Source: JACMLD01 sp044227095 (lineage in GTDB: Bacteria; Bacteroidota; Bacteroidia; Chitinophagales; Chitinophagaceae). From it: a stretch of 64,000 bases of DNA. Positions 1-9,361 of this stretch are shown here, one piece after another. The stretch's first letter is position 1. Every line of letters begins with the position of its first letter. The notes under the pieces were generated by a model, which was not told where the DNA came from, ran no database searches, and saw only the letters and a program-made list of their open reading frames with translations. Where the stretch lies: NCBI GenBank assembly GCA_044227095.1, contig JBGAFV010000001.1:4154001-4218000 (forward strand), in the 5' to 3' direction. Both the position numbers and the translations under genes were made by a program.

Positions 1-589
1 CTGTTTTATAAGAAAGCGATGCTACATAAAATCCAATAGCATCTTTTTTTACTGAATTATTGATTGTATGACTTGCATAATTGCGCAGCACAAACAATTT
101 GCGTTCAAAATCATCAGGGTTTGAAATATGATCAGGGCAGGCAATAAAAACATGTTCCATTTCTGGTTCTACACTCAGTGCTGTTGGGCCTATATCTTCC
201 CTGTTTACCGGTACTTTGCGATAACCGATTACTTCCAAACCCAATTTTTCTGCAGAGCGATTAAAAATGTCACGGCATTCTTCGCGAAGCCTTATTTCCT
301 GCGGGAAAAAAATTACACCCACTCCATACCTCCCAAACGATGGGAGATGTATGCCAAGTTTGATACATTCATCAAAGAAAAACTCATGCGGGGTTTGAAT
401 CATTAATCCGGCGCCATCACCAGTATTGTTTTCGCAACCGCAAGCGCCACGGTGCTCCATGTTTTCCAGCACTGTTAGTGCATCAGATACAATCTGGTGG
501 CTTTTGTTTCCTTTGATATTGGCGACAAACCCAATACCACACGCATCATGTTCAAATTCGGGAGAGTATAAACCAGTAGTGCTTGCCAT
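1..589 (-). CDS. gltB: Glutamate synthase large subunit, N-terminal part (cut by window edge)
   Basis: Catalytic large subunit of NADPH/ferredoxin glutamate synthase, which moves the glutamine amide to 2-oxoglutarate. Only the first 196 residues lie in the window; the reading frame is open to base 1. The ATG at 589 opens MASTTGLYSPEFEHDACGIGF. Cys17 is the expected N-terminal nucleophile of a class II glutamine amidotransferase, so residues 1-16 would be a removed propeptide. The family motifs EHRGACG and NTGDGAG follow. The small subunit gltD would be expected beyond the left edge. No promoter could be fixed in the 170 bases upstream. Confidence 0.95.
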   Translation of the reverse strand, partial: MASTTGLYSPEFEHDACGIGFVANIKGNKSHQIVSDALTVLENMEHRGACGCENNTGDGAGLMIQTPHEFFFDECIKLGIHLPSFGRYGVGVIFFPQEIRLREECRDIFNRSAEKLGLEVIGYRKVPVNREDIGPTALSVEPEMEHVFIACPDHISNPDDFERKLFVLRNYASHTINNSVKKDAIGFYVASLSYKT

Positions 590-760
590 GGTTAAGACAG
601 TTTTGTTAGAAAAAATTCAATAAATAAGCAGTTTTCCGAAAGGATTACAAATAGCAAGCAAGCAACCCTTTAAAAATACAAAGAAATAAACAAATTTAGC
701 TCCATTTGTACGAATTATTTTCGCACTATATGTTAGTAAATCTACAGACTTAGTAACAAC

Positions 761-790
761 AAAAAACCCCGATAAGTTTATCGGGGTTTT
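761..790 (-). terminator. Intrinsic terminator after the OmpA-family gene
   Basis: Arms CCCCGAT and ATCGGGG around a 6-base loop (767-786). On the minus strand the hairpin is followed by six T. It lies 21 bases beyond the stop of the OmpA-family gene. The plus strand also has TTTT after the stem, so weak bidirectional function is possible. Confidence 0.85.
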
Positions 791-810
791 GAAGAAACTA
801 AATTCTTTAT

Positions 811-2160
811 TTAGATATATTTAGGAATCAAAACAACACGTCTGTTCTGAGCTTTTCCTTTAGCAGTTTTATTGCTTGTTACAGGCTTGGTATCTCCAAA
901 TCCTGCTGCACTCATGCGACTAGCATCGATACCTGCTTTTTTGGTAAGATAATCCTGCACTGCTTTTGCTCGCTGTTCACTCAAAAGTTGGTTTTTTTCT
1001 GGTTTACCTGAATTATCAGTGTGGCCTTCAATATCCAATTTGAGATCTGGGTCAGCTTTCAAAATAGCAGCAACATTATTCAAAGATTTATATGAAGCTG
1101 ATAAAAGTTTAGCGCTACCTGTTGCAAAAAGGATTTGTTTAGCGCTTGCAGCTACTTTCTTCACTACTTCTTCTTTAACTACCGGGCAACCGTTGTTTTC
1201 TTTTACACCAGCAACAGTAGGACATTTATCTTCCTCATCGTTTACACCATCATTATCTGAATCTGGTATTGGGCATCCCTGATATTTTGCAGTACCTGCA
1301 ACTGCGGGACATTTATCTTCTTCATCATTAACACCATCTCCATCAGTATCTGGTATTGGGCATCCCTGGTATTTTGCAATACCAAAAGCATTAGGGCATT
1401 TATCATCTTTATCTGAAATACCATCATTGTCTGAATCTGGACAACCATTAAATTTTGCAAGACCGGCTACATCAGGACATGCATCAAGGCTATCAACCAC
1501 TCCATCATTATCACGATCTTTAACAACAGTAACAGGTATTGGTGGTGGCGGAGGTGCTACTTTAGGTGCTTTGGGAGAAGAAATGTTTTCAGTTATTCCA
1601 AAAGAATAAAAGAGGTTATCGTCTAATCTTGCTTTATCAAGGCTAACACGGTAATTACCCTGGAGAAAAATATAAGTTGTACTTGCAAGGTTTATCTGTA
1701 AACCAAGACCCAAAGGAGCATAAGGAGCAACTTTACCGGCATAAGTACCGCCGCCAAGACCAGCGCTGATAAAAGGATTAAAAGTATGATCATCACTTAA
1801 AAGTCTTGCATGCAAAGAAGCTTCCAACTCATTGCTATAACTGTTTGAAGAAGAAGAGACGCCGCCTTTGTTATAATCAGTAAACAACCCATTGTAACGG
1901 GCAGAGAAGTCAACATGTTTTGTAATCCCTTTCCAGTACATTAAAGAGAAACCAATATCGAGCCTGCTAAAAGAACTAAAATTTTTGTTTTTAAAAACAT
2001 CACTTAATGATGTTGCCTTAATTTCTGCAGGAGTTTGAAAATCTGTAAAATTAAATCCGAAACCTATTAAACTTCCTTTAACTGGCGAAGTAAACCGTTG
2101 CGCATTCATTATAAAGAATGAACCAAAAAAAAGCGATACTAACACTAATAGTCTTTTCAT
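811..2160 (-). CDS. OmpA-family outer-membrane protein with thrombospondin type-3 repeats
   Basis: 449 residues. Residues 1-20 form a signal peptide ending in NAQ. Residues about 21-200 look like an outer-membrane beta-barrel (alternating aromatic strands, Gly-rich turns). A proline-rich linker (APPPPPIP) leads to four calcium-binding thrombospondin type-3 repeats (DxDxDGxxDxxDxCP pattern, about 212-325). Residues about 340-449 are an OmpA/MotB peptidoglycan-binding domain with EGHTDNSG and QNRRV. The protein should tie the outer membrane to the cell wall. Two repeats are nearly identical at DNA level (around 1255-1300 and 1345-1385), a sign of recent repeat duplication. It is a single-gene unit with its own terminator. 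Domain assignment is firm; the precise role is not known. Confidence 0.9.
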   Translation of the reverse strand: MKRLLVLVSLFFGSFFIMNAQRFTSPVKGSLIGFGFNFTDFQTPAEIKATSLSDVFKNKNFSSFSRLDIGFSLMYWKGITKHVDFSARYNGLFTDYNKGGVSSSSNSYSNELEASLHARLLSDDHTFNPFISAGLGGGTYAGKVAPYAPLGLGLQINLASTTYIFLQGNYRVSLDKARLDDNLFYSFGITENISSPKAPKVAPPPPPIPVTVVKDRDNDGVVDSLDACPDVAGLAKFNGCPDSDNDGISDKDDKCPNAFGIAKYQGCPIPDTDGDGVNDEEDKCPAVAGTAKYQGCPIPDSDNDGVNDEEDKCPTVAGVKENNGCPVVKEEVVKKVAASAKQILFATGSAKLLSASYKSLNNVAAILKADPDLKLDIEGHTDNSGKPEKNQLLSEQRAKAVQDYLTKKAGIDASRMSAAGFGDTKPVTSNKTAKGKAQNRRVVLIPKYI

Positions 2161-2301
2161 AATGAGTTTTCACTCAAGACGACGAAGGACTACAATTAGT
2201 TGTATTAACCAAGCATTACTTTTATTAATTATGTATAAGCACTGGTAAAAAAGTGCATAAAGATTTATTTCATATATAAGTAATTGATCATTTTTTTAAG
2301 A

Positions 2302-3558
2302 TTATACCAAATACCCGAATAAAGTGTCGTTTTTATTTAATTCAGTATAATTTATCTGAAAACGTTGCATATTTTTTAAAAGGCTCTCATAATCTTTTTT
2401 TTCTTTCAGTTCAATGCCTACCAAAGCTGGGCCAGTTTCCTTGTTGTGCTTTTGCATGTATTCAAACCTGGTAATATCATCATTTGGCCCCAATACATGG
2501 TTTACAAACTCTTTCAATGCACCAGGTCTTTGCGCAAAACGTACAAGAAAATAATGTTTTAAGCCTTCAAACTGCAGGCTGCGTTCTTTTATTTCCTGCA
2601 TGCGGTCTATATCGTTATTACTTCCGCTTACTATGCAAACAACATTTTTTCCTTTAATTTCTTCTGCATAATCGTCTAATACAGCAATAGATAAAGCTCC
2701 TGCAGGTTCAACAACAATTGCATCTTCGTTATATAATTTTAAAATAGTAGAACAAACTTTTCCTTCTGCAACAAGGTGTACACTATCTAAAACTTCATTG
2801 CAGATAGAAAATGTAATATCTCCTACTCTTTTTACCGCAGCGCCGTCTACAAAACGATCTATTGTTTCTAACGTTACAGGTTTACCTGCAAGTTTAGATT
2901 GGTACATAGCCGGAGCCCCTGCTGGCTCAACACCAATAAGCTTTGTGTGTGGTGAAAATGTTTTGAAATAAGAACCAACACCTGCACTTAATCCACCACC
3001 TCCAATAGGTATAAATAAATAATCTACCTGCGGCTGGTCTTCTAAAATTTCGACACCAACTGTGGCCTGTCCTTCAATAATTTTATAGTCATCAAAAGGT
3101 GGAATAAAGACCATTCCGTTTTCCTGCGTATATTTTTTTGCAGCTGCTGCGCAGTCATCAAATGTATCTCCGGTAAGAATTATCTGCACATTATCTTCTC
3201 CAAACATTTTTGTCTGGTGTACTTTTTGGTTAGGAGTAATAATTGGCATAAAGACTACTCCTTTTACGCCAAGTTTTTTACAACTATACGCAAATCCCTG
3301 GGCATGATTTCCTGCACTTGCGCAAACAACTCCTTTTTGCAATTGTTCTGCTGGCAGACTGCTCATCATATTGTAAGCGCCGCGCAATTTATAAGAACGC
3401 ACTACCTGCAGATCTTCTCTTTTGAGATAAACACTACACTGGTATTTGCGTGAAAGATTTTGATTGAAAGTCAATGGCGTTCTGTTAACCACTTTCTTTA
3501 AGCGTTCTGCAGCCCGGGCATAGTCTAATTGCACTGGTATAGATGTTGTAGTGTCCAT
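2302..3558 (-). CDS. ilvA: Threonine ammonia-lyase (threonine dehydratase), biosynthetic
   Basis: Pyridoxal-phosphate enzyme converting threonine to 2-oxobutanoate, the first step towards isoleucine. The PLP lysine is Lys57 in RSYKLRGAYN; the phosphate-binding loop is GGGGLSAG (near 187). Residues about 330-418 form a single ACT-like regulatory domain (VRFAQRPGALKEF), so at 418 residues it is the short type with one such domain, not the 514-residue enterobacterial type with two. It is the last gene of the leu-ilv block but is separated from ilvC by a strong terminator, so it may have its own promoter in 3559-3624. Confidence 0.95.
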   Translation of the reverse strand: MDTTTSIPVQLDYARAAERLKKVVNRTPLTFNQNLSRKYQCSVYLKREDLQVVRSYKLRGAYNMMSSLPAEQLQKGVVCASAGNHAQGFAYSCKKLGVKGVVFMPIITPNQKVHQTKMFGEDNVQIILTGDTFDDCAAAAKKYTQENGMVFIPPFDDYKIIEGQATVGVEILEDQPQVDYLFIPIGGGGLSAGVGSYFKTFSPHTKLIGVEPAGAPAMYQSKLAGKPVTLETIDRFVDGAAVKRVGDITFSICNEVLDSVHLVAEGKVCSTILKLYNEDAIVVEPAGALSIAVLDDYAEEIKGKNVVCIVSGSNNDIDRMQEIKERSLQFEGLKHYFLVRFAQRPGALKEFVNHVLGPNDDITRFEYMQKHNKETGPALVGIELKEKKDYESLLKNMQRFQINYTELNKNDTLFGYLV

Positions 3559-3624
3559 GTAATAATTATTGAGCTATTTGCATATAATATTCAGACAAGA
3601 TTAAAGCTGTATATTAATGACTAA

Positions 3625-3671
3625 TAAAAAACGCAGGTAGCAAAAACAGTATAACTGTTATGTACCTGCGT
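3625..3671 (-). terminator. Intrinsic terminator between ilvC and ilvA
   Basis: Arms ACGCAGGTA (3631-3639) and TACCTGCGT (3663-3671) pair perfectly around a 23-base loop; on the minus strand a six-T run follows. It starts 19 bases after the ilvC stop and lies 67 bases before the ilvA start, so most ilv transcripts should end here. Confidence 0.85.
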
Positions 3672-3689
3672 TTTTCTTAATTGTTCATA

Positions 3690-4781
3690 TTAGTTAACGG
3701 CAGCCGCCGCTTTTTTATCTTTTGCTTCTGCCGGTGCCTGGTTTTCAGGGCGAAGGCTTCTTACTGTTTTGCCAGCCTGCCACATTTCGCTTTCACGCAG
3801 TTCTTTTAATTCTGCATCCAGTTTTTCGCGATAATCGGCTTGGCTGTTGCTATCTATACTACGCTGACTTTCTTTACCAGCTGCAACGCTTTCATACAAT
3901 TCTTTGAAAACAGGTGCTGTAGCATCGCGGAATTTTTTCCACCAATCCAATGCACCACGTTGTGCTGTAGTAGAGCAGTTAGCATACATCCAGTCCATAC
4001 CATTTTCTGCTACCAGTGGCATTAACGATTGTGTAAGTTCTTCAACTGTTTCATTAAAAGCTTCAGAAGGCGTGTGCCCTTTATCACGCAACACCTGGTA
4101 TTGTGCTGCAAAAATTCCCTGGATAGCACCCATTAAAGTACCACGTTCGCCGGTAAGATCACTATAAACTTCTTTCTTGAAATCTGTTTCAAACAAATAA
4201 CCGCTGCCTACTGCAATGCCCAAAGCAATTACTCTTTCTTTTGCTTTACCAGTAGCATCCTGGAAAATAGCATAGCTGCTATTCAATCCACGGCCTTGTA
4301 AAAACATGCGGCGCAATGAAGTACCAGAACCTTTTGGTGCAACTAAGAATACATCAACATCTGCTGGTGGAATAATACCAGTTTGTTCTTTGAATGTGAT
4401 ACCAAAGCCATGAGAAAAATATAAAGCTTTGCCGGGTGTAAGGTGTTTCTTAACTGTTGGCCAAAGCGCAATTTGTGCAGCATCGCTCAACAAGTAGCAT
4501 ATAATAGTGCCACGCTGTAAAGCTTCTTCTATTTCAAATAAAGTTTCGCCGGGTACAAAACCATCACGTATAGCTTTATCCCAAGTTTTAGAATTCTTAC
4601 GCTGACCAACAATTACTTTAATGCCATTATCTTTTTGGTTAAGTGCCTGGCCGGGGCCTTGCACACCGTAACCAATAACTGCTACTGTTTCATTCTTTAA
4701 TACTTGTTGTGCTTTTGACAGCGGGAACTCTTCACGAGTTACTACGTTTTCTTCTACGCCGCCGAAATTTAGTTTTGCCAT
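3690..4781 (-). CDS. ilvC: Ketol-acid reductoisomerase (NADP+)
   Basis: Rearranges and reduces acetolactate or acetohydroxybutyrate to the dihydroxy acids of valine and isoleucine synthesis. The dinucleotide-binding loop is GYGVQGPGQA near residue 37, followed by VGQRKNSKTW, whose basic residues fit NADPH preference. The knotted C-terminal half includes GERGTLMGAIQG and ETVEELTQSL with metal-binding acidic residues. At 363 residues it is a class I enzyme with a short Ala/Lys-rich tail. It follows ilvN in the operon after a 186-base gap holding no gene. Confidence 0.95.
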   Translation of the reverse strand: MAKLNFGGVEENVVTREEFPLSKAQQVLKNETVAVIGYGVQGPGQALNQKDNGIKVIVGQRKNSKTWDKAIRDGFVPGETLFEIEEALQRGTIICYLLSDAAQIALWPTVKKHLTPGKALYFSHGFGITFKEQTGIIPPADVDVFLVAPKGSGTSLRRMFLQGRGLNSSYAIFQDATGKAKERVIALGIAVGSGYLFETDFKKEVYSDLTGERGTLMGAIQGIFAAQYQVLRDKGHTPSEAFNETVEELTQSLMPLVAENGMDWMYANCSTTAQRGALDWWKKFRDATAPVFKELYESVAAGKESQRSIDSNSQADYREKLDAELKELRESEMWQAGKTVRSLRPENQAPAEAKDKKAAAAVN

Positions 4782-4967
4782 CTTGTTTGTTTTGAGCTAA
4801 GAGTGTAAAGAGAAAAGGAGTTGAAAGAGTTTGTCCTGATCTGGTTTCTTAGCATTGTTTAATAAAAGAGTTACTATTAATATTTTTTTGTCGCACAGGG
4901 TTAACAGAGAAAAAGAGAATGTGTCAAATTATTAATTACTAATTTTAATTCTTAATTACTTTTGAAT

Positions 4968-5558
4968 CTACATCGAAAACACTTCTTCCTGCTGGTTTAA
5001 AAATTCGTTCTTTACAATTTCTGAACCTGGTTTCAATGCTTCAAATTCTTTTAGTTTCTCATGAAAGCCGCGGGATGCTTTTATAATAGCAACCCTCGCA
5101 CTCCTGACAAACTCTATAAGACCATAAGGTTCCAGTACTTTAATCAGCTTATCTGTTTCTTCACGCTGGCCAGCTACTTCAAAAACAGTATAATCTTTCC
5201 TTATTACTACAGCTTTAGCGCCGTGCTGGCGTAATAACCTTTCTACCAGAACTTCTTCCGCAATAATATCAGTAGGCACTTTGTATAAAGCCAGTTCCTG
5301 CCATATTATTTCATCGTTGGTATTATAATAGGCTTTCAAAACTTCTACCTGTTTTTCTACCTGGCGAACAAGCTTTTTTACTACTTCTTCTGTTTCTGTA
5401 ATTACAATAGTAAACCGATGAATACCCGGTATCTCTGAAGGAGAAGTATTCATGCTATCTATATTAATTTTGCGGCGCGAAAAAATTATCGCAATGCGGT
5501 TCAGCAAACCGATATGGTTTTCGGTATATACCGATATAGTGAATTCTTGTTTTTGCAT
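4968..5558 (-). CDS. ilvN: Acetolactate synthase small (regulatory) subunit
   Basis: Regulatory partner of IlvB that stimulates it and carries valine feedback inhibition. The N-terminal ACT domain (about residues 5-80) starts FTISVYTENHIGLLNRIAII, the usual signature with the effector-binding Gly-Leu pair. The C-terminal half (TVFEVAGQREETDKLIKVL) is the second ACT-like domain. At 196 residues it is slightly longer than the IlvH type (about 160). It lies 102 bases downstream of ilvB, as usual for a two-subunit enzyme. Confidence 0.93.
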   Translation of the reverse strand: MQKQEFTISVYTENHIGLLNRIAIIFSRRKINIDSMNTSPSEIPGIHRFTIVITETEEVVKKLVRQVEKQVEVLKAYYNTNDEIIWQELALYKVPTDIIAEEVLVERLLRQHGAKAVVIRKDYTVFEVAGQREETDKLIKVLEPYGLIEFVRSARVAIIKASRGFHEKLKEFEALKPGSEIVKNEFLNQQEEVFSM

Positions 5559-5660
5559 AAAATGCTTTTAAATCTTGAGAACAAAAGTCGCACAGAGATG
5601 TCAGAGAGAAAACATAATAATAAAAAATTCCTTTCTCTAGCAGAACTGTACAACAATAAT

Positions 5661-7415
5661 TTACAACTCGTCTTTACTTAAAATAATTTCTGCTACACCC
5701 CTGCCTTGCGGCACCATGGGGAATACATTGTTTTCTTTGCCAACCATTATTTCAAGTAAGAAACTACCATCGTGATCAAGCATTTCTTGTAAAGATTTTA
5801 CTACCTCTTCTCTCTTTGAAATGCTTTTGCCGGCAATGCCAAAACCTTTTGCTACCTGTACAAAATCCGGGCTGGTAATATCTACAAAAGAATAGCGCTT
5901 TTCGTGAAACAACTGCTGCCATTGGCGCACCATTCCCAAAAACTGGTTGTTAAGAATAATGATCTTTACATTGGGCTTGAACTGCATAATCGTTCCCAGT
6001 TCCTGCAATGTCATTTGGAAGCCACCATCACCTATAATTGCAACTGTTGGCCTTGTTGTATCACCAAATGCTGCGCCAATGGCTGCTGGTAGTGCAAACC
6101 CCATCGTTCCTAAACCACCACTGGTAACATTGCTTTTTGATTGATTGAAAGTTGCATAACGACATGCTACCATTTGGTGCTGGCCCACATCTGTTACGAT
6201 TATTGCGTTGCCTTTTGTTAAACCGTTTAGCTCTTTTATTACTTCTCCCATAGTGAGTATATCACCTGTCGGGTTCAGTTCATGCTGTATAACTTTTTCG
6301 TTTTCCTTTTGCTGGTAATCTTTAAACTGCTGCAACCATTGCGGGTAAGTTTTCTTTTCAACCAGATCAGTAAGCAGCGGCAGGGTTTCTTTACAATCGC
6401 CCCAAACTGGAACAGTAGCTTTTACATTCTTATCTATTTCTGATGGATCTATATCCAGGTGAATAACTTTCGCCTGCTTGGCGTATTTGTCTAACCGACC
6501 AGTTACACGGTCGTCAAAACGCATACCTATTGCAATTAACAAATCACATTCGTTGGTAAGCACATTAGGCCCATAATTACCGTGCATGCCCAGCATACCC
6601 ACACCCAGCGGATGATTGGTAGGAATAGCACTCATACCCATGATAGTCCATGCTGCGGGTATGCCAGCTTTTTCAATAAAAGCAATAAATTCTTTTTCTG
6701 CTCTACCCAGTATAACGCCCTGGCCAAAAATTACGAAAGGTTTTTTTGCTTCATTGATCAGCTTAGCTGCATCCTCTATATATTCTTTACGCACAATAGG
6801 GCTAGGACGATAGCTGCGTATGTACTCGCATTTTTTATACCCGCTGTATTCAAAAAGTTGCAACTGGGCATTCTTGGTTATGTCGATCAATACAGGGCCG
6901 GGCCTTCCACTGCCTGCTATATAAAATGCTTTAGCAAGTACTTCTGGTATTTCTTTGGCATCCGTAACCTGGTAATTCCATTTGGTAATAGGTGTAGTTA
7001 TATTGATCACATCCGTTTCCTGAAAAGCATCCGTGCCCAACAAATGCGCAAACACCTGACCGGTAATGCATACTACAGGCGTACTGTCTATCATAGCATC
7101 TGCCAACCCTGTTACAAGGTTGGTGGCACCAGGGCCACTGGTTGCAAATACAACACCTGTTTTGCCAGACACACGGGCATAACCCTGAGCGGCATGGATG
7201 GCACCTTGCTCGTGACGAACAAGTATGTGTTTTAATTTTTCATTATAATCGTACAATGCATCATAGATGGGCATAATAGCGCCACCGGGATAACCGAAAA
7301 TAGTATCTACTCCTTCGGCAATAAAAGCTTCAAGCACTGCTACAGAACCAGAAATAGATATCGGTTCTTTTGCTTTTGCTGCTGCTTTTTCTTTTTTTAT
7401 TGTAACTGCTTCCAT
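5661..7415 (-). CDS. ilvB: Acetolactate synthase large (catalytic) subunit
   Basis: Thiamine-diphosphate enzyme that condenses two pyruvates, or pyruvate with 2-oxobutanoate. Domains in order: N-terminal pyrimidine-binding domain with the catalytic glutamate in LVRHEQGAIHAAQGYAR, a central FAD-binding domain (VIFGQGVILG, GMRFDDRVTGR), and the C-terminal TPP domain with GDGGFQMTLQEL and NNQFLGMVRQWQ. Its 584 residues match the family. It sits 34 bases after ilvD, so the two are probably cotranscribed. The residues before SGSVAVLEAF are a charged, non-conserved extension. Confidence 0.96.
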   Translation of the reverse strand: MEAVTIKKEKAAAKAKEPISISGSVAVLEAFIAEGVDTIFGYPGGAIMPIYDALYDYNEKLKHILVRHEQGAIHAAQGYARVSGKTGVVFATSGPGATNLVTGLADAMIDSTPVVCITGQVFAHLLGTDAFQETDVINITTPITKWNYQVTDAKEIPEVLAKAFYIAGSGRPGPVLIDITKNAQLQLFEYSGYKKCEYIRSYRPSPIVRKEYIEDAAKLINEAKKPFVIFGQGVILGRAEKEFIAFIEKAGIPAAWTIMGMSAIPTNHPLGVGMLGMHGNYGPNVLTNECDLLIAIGMRFDDRVTGRLDKYAKQAKVIHLDIDPSEIDKNVKATVPVWGDCKETLPLLTDLVEKKTYPQWLQQFKDYQQKENEKVIQHELNPTGDILTMGEVIKELNGLTKGNAIIVTDVGQHQMVACRYATFNQSKSNVTSGGLGTMGFALPAAIGAAFGDTTRPTVAIIGDGGFQMTLQELGTIMQFKPNVKIIILNNQFLGMVRQWQQLFHEKRYSFVDITSPDFVQVAKGFGIAGKSISKREEVVKSLQEMLDHDGSFLLEIMVGKENNVFPMVPQGRGVAEIILSKDEL

Positions 7416-7449
7416 AATTTAAATTTGTTCTTTTAAAAATCTGCCAGTC

Positions 7450-9135
7450 CTATTCTTCATCTGTTACACAACCTTCACTGGCGTCTTTTACTATTTTTGC
7501 ATATTTATATAAAACCCCTTTTTTAACTTTCAGGGCAGGTTTTTTCCAGTTCTTTTTTCTTTCTGCTATTACAGCATCGCTTACTTTTAGTGTGATAGTA
7601 TTTTTTGTAGCATCCAATTCTATTATGTCGTTGTCTTCTACAAATGCTATCAATCCACCTTCATAAGCTTCCGGTGTTATGTGCCCGACGACAAACCCAT
7701 GCGTACCTCCACTAAATCTTCCATCAGTTATTAGTGCAATAGATTTTCCTAATCCAGCACCAATAATAGCAGATGTGGGTTTTAGCATTTCAGGCATACC
7801 CGGTGCGCCTTTAGGCCCTTCATTTTTTATGACGACGACATCGCCTGCTTTTACCCGGCCCGATGCTATTCCTGCTACCAAATCTTTTTCTCCGTCAAAA
7901 ACCCGTGCCGGCCCTTCAAACCTTTCTCCTTCTTTACCAGAAATTTTTGCAACACTTCCTTTCTCTGCAAGATTGCCATACAGAATTTGCAGATGACCAG
8001 TTGCTTTCAAGGGTTTTTCAAGCGGATATAATATATCCTGCGTTTCAAAACTGATTGCCTTAATATCTTTTAAATTCTCTGCCAGTGTTTTTCCGGTAAC
8101 AGTTAAGCATTCGCCATGCAATAAACCTTTCTCCAATAAATATTTCATTACTGCAGGAACACCCCCATGCTGGTGCAATTCCTGCATAAGATATTTACCG
8201 CTGGGTTTAAAATCTGCAAGCACCGGTGTTTTATCGCTGATTGCCTGGAAATCATCCTGTGTTAATTCCAATCCTACACTTTTTGCCATTGCTATCAAAT
8301 GCAATACTGCATTTGTACTCCCACCCAATATCATAATTACAGTAATGGCATTTTCAAATGCCTTACGTGTCATTATATCAGAAGGTTTTATATCTTTTTC
8401 AAGCAACACTTTTATAGCTTTGCCGGCAGTTAAACATTCATTTTGTTTTTCTTCACTAATTGCAGGGTTGCTAGATGAATAAGGCAAACTCATGCCTAAT
8501 GCTTCAATAGCAGACGCCATCGTATTTGCGGTATACATACCACCACATGCTCCTGCACCCGGACAAGAATGCATCACAATGCCTTTAAAATCTTCATCAC
8601 TCAATTTGCCGGCAATTTTTTGACCCAGCGCTTCAAATGAAGAAATGATATTCAATTCCTGTCCTTTATAATGACCAGGCGCAATAGTACCACCATATAC
8701 CATAAGCGAAGGGCGGTTCAAACGTCCCATTGCCATAATGCAACCGGGCATATTTTTATCGCAACCAGGCAATGCAATCAATCCATCATAATAAAAACCG
8801 CCACATACAGATTCAATGCTGTCTGCAATCAAATCGCGGCTTACCAAAGAATACCGCATACCGTCGGTACCATTACTAATACCATCACTTATGCCAATTG
8901 TATTAAAGATTAAACCAACAAGATCATTATCCCACACACCTTGTTTAACCACTTTGGCCAGGTCGTTCAAATGCATATTGCAGGTATTACCGTCGTAGCC
9001 CATGCTGGCAATACCTACCTGTGCTTTTTTCAAATCATCATCTGTCAATCCTATACCATACAACATAGCTTGTGCTGCTGGTTGTGTTATATCCTGCGTT
9101 AATGTCTTCGAATATTTGTTAAGTTCCTGGCTCAT
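7450..9135 (-). CDS. ilvD: Dihydroxy-acid dehydratase
   Basis: Iron-sulfur enzyme that dehydrates dihydroxy acids to the 2-oxo acids of valine and isoleucine. The cluster-binding cysteines are visible in GNTCNMHL, LPGCDKNMPGC and SCPGAGACGGMYTANTM. The C-terminal half holds ITDGRFSGGTHGFVVGHI, the family's catalytic serine region. Its 561 residues match the family. It lies between ilvE and ilvB; the 226-base gap towards ilvE is filled by palindromic repeats. Confidence 0.96.
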   Translation of the reverse strand: MSQELNKYSKTLTQDITQPAAQAMLYGIGLTDDDLKKAQVGIASMGYDGNTCNMHLNDLAKVVKQGVWDNDLVGLIFNTIGISDGISNGTDGMRYSLVSRDLIADSIESVCGGFYYDGLIALPGCDKNMPGCIMAMGRLNRPSLMVYGGTIAPGHYKGQELNIISSFEALGQKIAGKLSDEDFKGIVMHSCPGAGACGGMYTANTMASAIEALGMSLPYSSSNPAISEEKQNECLTAGKAIKVLLEKDIKPSDIMTRKAFENAITVIMILGGSTNAVLHLIAMAKSVGLELTQDDFQAISDKTPVLADFKPSGKYLMQELHQHGGVPAVMKYLLEKGLLHGECLTVTGKTLAENLKDIKAISFETQDILYPLEKPLKATGHLQILYGNLAEKGSVAKISGKEGERFEGPARVFDGEKDLVAGIASGRVKAGDVVVIKNEGPKGAPGMPEMLKPTSAIIGAGLGKSIALITDGRFSGGTHGFVVGHITPEAYEGGLIAFVEDNDIIELDATKNTITLKVSDAVIAERKKNWKKPALKVKKGVLYKYAKIVKDASEGCVTDEE

Positions 9136-9173
9136 TTTATTTTTTTGTCCTTAGCTTTTGTAATTCTATTTAA

Positions 9174-9200
9174 CATCCTTGCGTCGCACTCTTCAACTGT
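9174..9200 (-). repeat. Dispersed 27-bp repeat, copy A
   Basis: On the minus strand this reads ACAGTTGAAGAG followed by TGCGACGCAAGGATG. It belongs to the same family as copies at 27111, 57408, 62993, 63198 and 37611. Part of the motif (GGCGACGCAAGG) recurs at about 9328-9338, so the palindrome cluster in between is bracketed by it. Confidence 0.75.
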
Positions 9201-9224
9201 ATGTTTCAATTCATCTATGTTATT

Positions 9225-9307
9225 CAACCCCTTCAGGGTTGTACGAAATTTTTTATTGTATTCCCCGGATTTCATCCGGGGCTATTATTATTACGCCCTT
9301 TCAGGGC
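9225..9307. repeat. Cluster of three GC-rich palindromes between ilvD and ilvE
   Basis: Three hairpins in sequence: CAACCCCTTCAGGGTTG (9225-9241), CCCCGGATTTCATCCGGGG (9263-9281) and GCCCTTTCAGGGC (9295-9307), separated by AT-rich spacers. Similar ACCCTTTCAGGGT occurs at 63096-63108. They resemble REP-like intergenic palindromes common in Bacteroidota. They lie inside the ilv operon and may affect mRNA stability. The sequence around them contains no gene. Confidence 0.75.
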
Positions 9308-9361
9308 TTACTCAAATTATAACATACCTTGCGTCGCCAACAATCATTCACGCCTCACGCC

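Noticed and set aside
128..623. Two plus-strand frames at the left edge
   Set aside because: Both are antisense to the N-terminal coding part of gltB, which has clear motifs.
6582..7235. 217-codon frame on the plus strand
   Set aside because: It is antisense to ilvB, has no family features, and its composition mirrors the codon positions of ilvB.
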